Positions 1-5,549 of a stretch of 5,549 nucleotides of DNA are shown piece after piece. The stretch is from Actinomycetota bacterium. Its GTDB lineage: Bacteria > Actinomycetota > Actinomycetes > Actinomycetales > Microbacteriaceae. Every line of letters begins with the position of its first letter. Position 1 is the first letter of the stretch. The stretch is taken from assembly GCA_010028615.1 (NCBI GenBank), contig RHAS01000063.1, positions 1 through 5,549 of the forward strand, in the 5' to 3' direction. A model generated the notes under the pieces. It had not been told where the DNA came from and did no database searches. It saw only the letters and a list, made by a program, of their open reading frames with translations. The translations under genes and the position numbers were made by a program.

Positions 1-913
1 GGCCAATGTCCAAACCAATTCCATTGGAGCCAAAACTGCTACTTTCTATCTGGTTAGCAGGAACAGTTTCGTATTTTGCATCTGTCGCAAATTTTTCTGC
101 TACTAAGACATCAGAAGGCAGATAAATTTCAACGCCAAGTTCATTAGCTTTGCTCAGATAAGACCTAACAGTTTCGATCTGATCAGCCTCAAGAAGGCTG
201 GATCCAACTTTAAAACCTTGAGCCGCAAGAAAAGTGAAAAGCATGCCGCCACCAATTAGCAAGGCATCAACTCGAGGAAGGAGATGGTCAATTACTCCCA
301 GCTTGTCTGAAACCTTAGATCCGCCTAGGACTACCAAGTACGGTTTTTCAGGGTTTTCAGTGAGTTTCTCTAGAACTTTAAGCTCAGCATCAATCAATAA
401 TCCAGCGGTACTTGGAAGTTTCTTTGCCAGTTCATAAACGCTTGCCTGTTTGCGATGCACAACTCCGAAACCATCGCTGACCAGGAAATCGCCAAGTTTT
501 GCTAGCTCACCGGCAAATGTTTCACGCTCCCCCACGTCCTTACTTGCCTCACCTGGATTGAAACGAAGGTTTTCAAGCACCAGAACTTCACCGTCGTTGA
601 GCTGATTCACCGCGGATTCTGCTTCAACTCCTACAGTTGTGTTTACAAAACCAACGGGCTGACCTAGAAGCTCGGCGAGTCTTTTCGCTACTGGGTGAAG
701 TGAATACTTTGCCACAACTTCCCCATCGGGTCTACCGAGATGGCTGATGATAATGACTTTTGAGCCTTGCTCGATCAGGTATCTGATTGTCGGCAGCGAT
801 GCTCGAATTCTGCCATCGTCTGTGATTAGGCTGCCATCAAGTGGCACATTCAAATCACAACGCAGGATAACCCTTTTGCCAATTAGATCCGGCAGATCAT
901 TGAGAGTTCGCAT
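1..913 (-). CDS. pgk: Phosphoglycerate kinase, 3' end cut off by the window
   Basis: Transfers phosphate from 1,3-bisphosphoglycerate to ADP, the first ATP-making step of glycolysis, in the cytoplasm. The frame is open from ATG at 913 to the left edge, giving 304 codons of the usual 390-400. Visible family motifs are the signature RCDLNVP (residues 18-24), SHLGRP (57-62), LENLRFNPGE (113-122), DGFGVVHRKQAS (147-158), GGSKVSDK (197-204) and IGGGM (220-224). Together they cover the N-terminal 3-phosphoglycerate-binding domain and the start of the nucleotide-binding domain; the visible protein stops at LDIG. Arg35/37, His58, Arg61, Arg117, Arg154 and Lys200 match expected substrate-binding positions. 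Missing, because outside the window, are the last 90-100 residues with the nucleotide-binding GGGD loop. The ATG lies three bases after the restored gap stop, in the same frame, with no clear Shine-Dalgarno sequence, so translation is probably coupled to gap (inference). Identification is secure. Confidence 0.97.
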   Translation of the reverse strand, partial: MRTLNDLPDLIGKRVILRCDLNVPLDGSLITDDGRIRASLPTIRYLIEQGSKVIIISHLGRPDGEVVAKYSLHPVAKRLAELLGQPVGFVNTTVGVEAESAVNQLNDGEVLVLENLRFNPGEASKDVGERETFAGELAKLGDFLVSDGFGVVHRKQASVYELAKKLPSTAGLLIDAELKVLEKLTENPEKPYLVVLGGSKVSDKLGVIDHLLPRVDALLIGGGMLFTFLAAQGFKVGSSLLEADQIETVRSYLSKANELGVEIYLPSDVLVAEKFATDAKYETVPANQIESSSFGSNGIGLDIG

Positions 914-916
914 TGA

Positions 917-2013
<1,097 letters not shown>

Positions 2014-2637
2014 CTAGGGTAGCAGAAGCCCAGCAGTGTTCTGGCTAGCCTCGGTGAAGCGTGCTTGAACATCTGCCCAGTTCACTATGTTCCAGAAGGC
2101 TTTTACATACTCTGGCTTGACGTTCTGGTAATCCAGGTAGAAGGCGTGCTCCCACATGTCCAACATGAGTAGCGGAATTGAGCCGACCGCTAGATTTCCC
2201 TGGTGGTCATAGAGCTGTTCGATGATCAACTTCTGCCCCAAAATATCCCAGACGAGAATTGCCCAACCAGAACCTTGAATCCCAAGAGCACTTGCTGTGA
2301 AGTGTGCTCGGAATGCATCAAAAGAGCCAAAGAACTCATCAATTGCGGCAGCTAATTCGCCAACCGGCTTGTCGCCACCATCAGGCGACATGTTTCTCCA
2401 GAAGACAGTGTGGTTGACGTGTCCAGCTAGGTTGAAGGCAAGATCTTTTTGAAACTTGTTGACCATGGAAAGGTCATTCTTTTCTCTGGCTTCGGCAAGA
2501 GCATCCAGTGCAGAGTTTGCACCATTAACATACGCTAGGTGGTGCTTGTCATGGTGTAATTCCATGATTCGCCCCGATATGTTTGGTTCAAGAGCCCCAT
2601 AATCGTAGCTGAGATCCGGAAGTGTGTACTTATTCAT
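2014..2637 (-). CDS. sodA: Superoxide dismutase, Fe/Mn family
   Basis: Converts superoxide to hydrogen peroxide and oxygen. The 207 residues match the family's usual length and there is no signal peptide, so a cytoplasmic site is expected. The N-terminal helical domain has [13 protein letters not shown] and ELHHDKHH. The C-terminal alpha/beta domain has [10 protein letters not shown] and the signature DMWEHAFY. Predicted metal ligands are His28, His76 (GHVNH), Asp160 and His164. The second-shell position is His145 (YDHQGN), as in the iron enzyme of Mycobacterium tuberculosis and in propionibacterial SODs, rather than the Gln of typical MnSODs. Iron or either metal is therefore plausible, but the metal cannot be fixed from sequence. 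The ATG at 2637 follows the whiA stop by 15 bases and has AGGAG four bases upstream. It is probably co-transcribed with whiA, which is unusual company for an oxidative-stress gene. Confidence 0.97.
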   Translation of the reverse strand: MNKYTLPDLSYDYGALEPNISGRIMELHHDKHHLAYVNGANSALDALAEAREKNDLSMVNKFQKDLAFNLAGHVNHTVFWRNMSPDGGDKPVGELAAAIDEFFGSFDAFRAHFTASALGIQGSGWAILVWDILGQKLIIEQLYDHQGNLAVGSIPLLMLDMWEHAFYLDYQNVKPEYVKAFWNIVNWADVQARFTEASQNTAGLLLP

Positions 2638-2641
2638 GTCG

Positions 2642-2646
2642 CTCCT
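2642..2646 (-). promoter_or_regulatory. Ribosome binding site of sodA
   Basis: AGGAG on the minus strand is four bases before the sodA ATG. It lies wholly inside the 15-base whiA-sodA gap, which leaves no room for a separate promoter there and supports a shared transcript. Confidence 0.7.
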
Positions 2647-2652
2647 ACTTTC

Positions 2653-3618
2653 TTACTGCTCTAAGTTTAGTTCGGTTCCAGGGATGCCACGCTCGGAGGC
2701 TACCTTGTCAGCCAGGGCTAATAGCCTTCTGATTCGGCCAGCGATAGCGTCTTTGGTTAGAGGCGGACTAGCTAACCTGCCAAGATCATCCAAACTGGCG
2801 TCTCTGTGCTTAAGCCTTAGCTCTCCTGCCTGCCTGAGATGGTCTGGGACTTCATCGCCAAGAATTTCAAGTGCTCGGCGCACTCTTTGTCCAGCCGCTA
2901 CTGCTGCTTGAGCAGAACGCATCAAGTTTGCATTATCAAAGTTGGCTAGACGGTTTTGCTGCCCTCGAACTTCACGACGCACTTGTAGTTCGATGTATTT
3001 CAAAACTATTGAGTGAGCCCCAACGTGTTTAAGAATATCGACAATTGCTTCACGTTCACGAACTACTACTCGATAAACCCCGCGCGCTTCCCTTACTTTT
3101 GCGGGGACCTCGAGTCGTCTCGCTATTCCAACTAGAGCCATGGCGGCCTCATTGCCAGGTGCTGTAATCTCGAGAGTTGCTGATCGACCTGGATCAGTAA
3201 GTGAGCCATGGGCAAGAATCGCACCACGCCAGACCGCTTCGGCATCTGCCTTACTTCCAGAAACCAGCATTGCTGGTAAACCTCTAATTGGGCGGTTCCT
3301 AGAGTCAATCAGTCCAGTCTGTCTTGCCAAAATTTCAGCATTTTCGGTGACCTTGATCTGATACTTGCTCGATTTGCGGATACCGCTTGCTGCAATCATG
3401 GCTAGTTCAGAATCAACACCAAATACATCAGCTAAGTCTTTACGCACCCTTCTTGCCAATTGCGCCGTATCAACTTCAATTTCAACTACAATCTTGGAAC
3501 CAACTAGGTGCAATCCGCCACAAAAACGCAGTATGGTCGCAACCTCAGCGGCACGGACTGTGCTCTTGGATACCTCTACCCGAGCAAGTTCGTCCTTTAA
3601 TTCAGCAGTAAGTGCCAT
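2653..3618 (-). CDS. whiA: WhiA, sporulation/cell-division-type DNA-binding regulator
   Basis: WhiA has an N-terminal domain related to LAGLIDADG homing endonucleases but without nuclease activity, and a C-terminal helix-turn-helix resembling sigma factor region 4. In Streptomyces it works with WhiB to switch on division genes such as ftsZ during sporulation; non-sporing relatives keep it for less defined roles in division. The 321 residues are full length. Visible blocks are [16 protein letters not shown] (22-37), [10 protein letters not shown] (77-86), ARQTGLID (98-105), [17 protein letters not shown] (130-146), [11 protein letters not shown] (222-232) and the helix-turn-helix at about 274-304, including [14 protein letters not shown]. 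The blocks closely match mycobacterial WhiA from memory. ATG at 3618 follows rapZ after TAATAA with a three-base gap; the nearest purine-rich sequence (AGGAAAAGAA) lies within the end of rapZ, implying coupled translation. The usual neighbour yvcK is missing. Confidence 0.97.
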   Translation of the reverse strand: MALTAELKDELARVEVSKSTVRAAEVATILRFCGGLHLVGSKIVVEIEVDTAQLARRVRKDLADVFGVDSELAMIAASGIRKSSKYQIKVTENAEILARQTGLIDSRNRPIRGLPAMLVSGSKADAEAVWRGAILAHGSLTDPGRSATLEITAPGNEAAMALVGIARRLEVPAKVREARGVYRVVVREREAIVDILKHVGAHSIVLKYIELQVRREVRGQQNRLANFDNANLMRSAQAAVAAGQRVRRALEILGDEVPDHLRQAGELRLKHRDASLDDLGRLASPPLTKDAIAGRIRRLLALADKVASERGIPGTELNLEQ

Positions 3619-3621
3619 TTA

Positions 3622-4497
3622 TTATTCTTTTCCTAAATCACGGTGCTTGACTCTTATGTCAACACCTGCAACATCTTCCAGCCGGCGGGCTATCTCGTTA
3701 GCAACAGCAACTGATCTGTGCTTGCCACCGGTGCACCCGATTGCAATGGCAGCATGCCTGCGACTTTCCTTCAGGTAGCCGTTTATGACTGGACGAAGCG
3801 CTGCTACGTAATTTGAGATGAATTCTTCAGCGCCTTCTTGGGTAAGCACATAATCGGACACTTCCTTATCCTCACCTGTAAATGGCCGTAGCTTTTCATC
3901 CCAAAAAGGATTAGGCAGAAATCTCATGTCGGCAATCAAGTCGGCATCGCTGGGAGCGCCATATTTAAAACCAAAACTTTGTATAAGCAGATTTAGAGTG
4001 GTTGAGCCTTTACTTGAAAATGATTCCGAAATTTTTTGTGCCAGCTGGTGAACATTTAGGTCGCTGCTATCGATCACGTAGTCCGCTTTTTCTCGAAGCT
4101 GCAATAGCCGTTGCCGTTCAGCATGAATTCCATCTGTAATCGTGCCATTTCCCTGAAGCGGGTGTGGTCTTCTGACTTGCTCAAAGCGCTTGACGAGGGT
4201 CTGATCATTTGCCTCTAGGAAAAGCACTTCTACGTTTATGTTGCTCGATCTAAGTTGATCGATTGTTTCGGCTAAATCGGTAAAGAACTCGCCGCCTCTG
4301 GCATCGATGACAACGGCGAGTTTCGGTAGGTTTTTGTCGGCGTGGCTAAATAGCTCTGCCATTGGCTTAATCATTTGTGGCGGTAAGTTATCAACCACAT
4401 ACCAATCCATGTCTTCCAGGGCATTGCCCACAGTAGATCTTCCAGCGCCAGACATGCCGGTGACTACCAGCAGTTCATAGCTTTTGTCTTGGTTCAA
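3622..4497 (-). CDS. rapZ: RapZ/YvcJ-family nucleotide-binding protein
   Basis: P-loop protein of 291 residues, full length for the family. In Escherichia coli RapZ is an RNA adaptor that delivers the small RNA GlmZ to RNase E. In Bacillus the homologue YvcJ hydrolyses nucleotides and affects competence. Actinobacteria lack that GlmZ system, so the role here is unknown. The Walker A variant is GMSGAGRS (14-21), with Arg20 in place of the usual Lys, a form I recall as normal in actinobacterial members. Next come VVDNLPP (34-40), a Walker B-like VVID (62-65), RRPHPL (109-114) and a VIDSS block (141-145). The C-terminal domain has FGFKYG (175-180), DMRFLPNPFW (190-199), TGED (207-210) and IGCTGGKHRSV (253-263). 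The start is TTG: an in-frame TGA at 4518-4516 and the absence of any other start before the P-loop leave no alternative. whiA follows after three bases. Confidence 0.95.
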   Translation of the reverse strand: MNQDKSYELLVVTGMSGAGRSTVGNALEDMDWYVVDNLPPQMIKPMAELFSHADKNLPKLAVVIDARGGEFFTDLAETIDQLRSSNINVEVLFLEANDQTLVKRFEQVRRPHPLQGNGTITDGIHAERQRLLQLREKADYVIDSSDLNVHQLAQKISESFSSKGSTTLNLLIQSFGFKYGAPSDADLIADMRFLPNPFWDEKLRPFTGEDKEVSDYVLTQEGAEEFISNYVAALRPVINGYLKESRRHAAIAIGCTGGKHRSVAVANEIARRLEDVAGVDIRVKHRDLGKE

Positions 4498-4556
4498 GTC
4501 GCCTCTATCCGTCTCTCAAGACAACTTTAGCCTTTGCGACACGCCCGAAATGCAAT
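4498..4556 (-). other. uvrC-rapZ intergenic region, 59 bases
   Basis: A short spacer between the uvrC stop (TAA, 4559-4557) and rapZ. It contains a small perfect inverted repeat, GTCT-TGAG-AGAC (4522-4511), too short to count as a terminator and without a following T run. A TAAAGT box about 40 bases before rapZ could be a -10 element, but its only -35 candidate, TTGCAT, is 20 bases away. No promoter is called. Confidence 0.4.
4502..4506 (-). promoter_or_regulatory. Ribosome binding site supporting the TTG start of rapZ
   Basis: AGAGG on the minus strand lies four bases upstream of TTG at 4497-4495. With the in-frame TGA just upstream (4518-4516), and the next ATG falling inside the P-loop, it fixes the rare start codon. 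A weak site plus TTG suggests modest translation. Confidence 0.7.
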
Positions 4557-5549
4557 TTAGTCGGATTCGCTCAACTTTGCCCTGATTACTTCGGCCAGCT
4601 TGGGGCCGATGCCAGCAACCTCGCTAATTTCCTCCAAAGAGGCAAGTTTTAGCCGCTTTGCCGAGCCAAATCGTCTTAGTAGGGCATTTACGCGTTTATC
4701 CCCCAGTCCCTCAATCTCGCCCAACTCAGTCGCTATCGCTGATTTTCGCTGCTTCCGCTGGGCGGTTATGGCGAACCGGTGGGCTTCGTCTCTGATTTGT
4801 GCGACCAGCATCAGCGCGGCCGAGTCTTGATTGAGAGTGAGCTTAGGTCGTCCATCGGCAAACACCAGTTCTTCCAAGCCGACTTTGCGTCCCTCGCCTT
4901 TTTCCACACCAACCAATCGGGCAATGTCTAAATCCAAGGACTCAAACACTGACTTGGCCATACTGATTTGGCCCTTTCCACCGTCTATCAACACCAGATC
5001 AGGAAACTTCGCCTCACCTGCACGAACAGCTTCTGCGAGTTTGCTGTAACGCCGTGTCAACACCTGTCGCATGGCGGCATAGTCGTCACCTGCGGTGATG
5101 CCGTCAATGTTGTAACGGCGGTATTGCGCTGCTTGCATCTGGTGGTGATGGAACACCACGCAAGAAGCCTGCGTGGCTTCACCCGCCGTGTGTGAAATAT
5201 CAAAGCACTCTATCAAAAACCCGTCCAAGTCTTCGGGCGCCAAGTCCAGTGCATCCACCAAAGCGCGGGTGCGCGATTGTTGCGAACCTTCCTCGGCCAG
5301 CAAGCGTGCGAGTTTGATGGCTGCGTTTTGTTGCGCCATCTCCAGCCAGGCTTTGCGTTGTTCACGCGGTTGGTGGATGACGTGCAACTTGATGCCGATT
5401 TGCTCGCTGAGCGCTCGCACCAGGCTTTTGTCCACCGCATGGCTGGTGATCAAGGTAGGCGGTGCTGCAATATCCAAATAGTGCTGGCTGATGAAGGCCT
5501 CGAGTACCTCCACCGGTTCTGCATTGTCCACGTGCGTCGGGAAATACGG
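4557..5549 (-). CDS. uvrC: UvrABC excinuclease subunit C, C-terminal half, 5' end cut off; apparently mosaic
   Basis: UvrC makes both incisions around bulky DNA lesions after UvrB loading. The frame is open from the right edge (first residues [12 protein letters not shown]) to TAA at 4557, giving 330 of roughly 600-680 residues. The GIY-YIG nuclease domain and UvrB-binding region are off-window. Counting from the first visible codon, the RNase H-like 5'-incision domain has [16 protein letters not shown] (Asp117), GDDYAAM (Asp155/156), LIDGGKGQ (Asp189) and DEAHRFAIT (His257), so the catalytic set is complete. Two helix-hairpin-helix motifs follow: [14 protein letters not shown] and [13 protein letters not shown]. 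Residues up to about 262 read as betaproteobacterial ([37 protein letters not shown]), whereas the tail ([21 protein letters not shown]) reads as actinobacterial. GC is about 57% over 5041-5460 by hand count, above most of the window. A GTG at 5531 is internal, not the real start. Confidence 0.95.
   Translation of the reverse strand, partial: PYFPTHVDNAEPVEVLEAFISQHYLDIAAPPTLITSHAVDKSLVRALSEQIGIKLHVIHQPREQRKAWLEMAQQNAAIKLARLLAEEGSQQSRTRALVDALDLAPEDLDGFLIECFDISHTAGEATQASCVVFHHHQMQAAQYRRYNIDGITAGDDYAAMRQVLTRRYSKLAEAVRAGEAKFPDLVLIDGGKGQISMAKSVFESLDLDIARLVGVEKGEGRKVGLEELVFADGRPKLTLNQDSAALMLVAQIRDEAHRFAITAQRKQRKSAIATELGEIEGLGDKRVNALLRRFGSAKRLKLASLEEISEVAGIGPKLAEVIRAKLSESD
4764..4793 (-). other. 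Probable junction of the uvrC mosaic
   Basis: These bases encode [10 protein letters not shown], a motif nearly invariant in UvrC of all phyla. Upstream on the coding strand the protein matches the proteobacterial consensus, where actinobacteria instead have a SExLYLLQ-type segment. Downstream the QRKQRKS linker and hairpin motifs match actinobacteria. A conserved stretch like this is where recombination, or an assembler, could join two different genes. The position is inferred from remembered family consensus, not from an alignment. Confidence 0.4.

Noticed and set aside
4511..4522. Inverted repeat GTCT-TGAG-AGAC upstream of rapZ as an operator or terminator
   Set aside because: A four-base stem is expected by chance and no T run follows.
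5213..5440. Second minus-strand open frame of 75 codons inside uvrC
   Set aside because: It is an out-of-frame shadow of the uvrC reading frame, rich in Trp, Arg and Ser as expected from shifted GC-rich codons.

Overview
All recognisable genes lie on the minus strand and read right to left in one tightly packed array: uvrC (5' part cut off by the right edge), rapZ, whiA, sodA, gap, pgk (3' part cut off by the left edge). Five of the six proteins are clearly actinobacterial in type. WhiA is found mainly in Gram-positives and here matches the mycobacterial and streptomycete pattern. RapZ has the GMSGAGRS P-loop, SodA the mycobacterial-like DHQ motif, and Pgk the DGFGVVHRKQAS segment. GC sampled by hand is mostly in the 40s percent, which is low for an actinobacterium. 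That fits a small-genome planktonic lineage, for example low-GC freshwater or marine Microbacteriaceae or acI relatives. The placement is inference, and the species is not identifiable from the window.

Layout from right to left. 5549-4557: C-terminal half of UvrC, the excision-repair endonuclease. 4556-4498: a 59-base gap. 4497-3622: rapZ, starting at TTG. 3618-2653: whiA, three bases after rapZ. 2637-2014: sodA, 15 bases after whiA. 2013-1924: the longest gene-free stretch (90 bases). 1923-917: gap, with its frame broken near 1041 by one missing base. 913-1: pgk, three bases after the gap stop. No gene is supported on the plus strand, and no RNA gene, transposon, CRISPR array or long repeat was seen.

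The array is a variant of the uvrC-rapZ-yvcK-whiA-gap-pgk-tpi order common in Actinobacteria. yvcK is absent between rapZ and whiA, and sodA sits between whiA and gap. gap and pgk encode consecutive steps of lower glycolysis; tpiA would be expected beyond the left edge.

Two things deserve a second look. Most of the visible UvrC reads as betaproteobacterial (Comamonadaceae-like), while its last 70 or so residues read as actinobacterial. This is either an in-place gene replacement by recombination or a chimeric assembly joined at a conserved motif. The gap frameshift is a single-base loss in a short homopolymer and looks more like a sequencing or assembly error than a real inactivation. No convincing new biological system was found.
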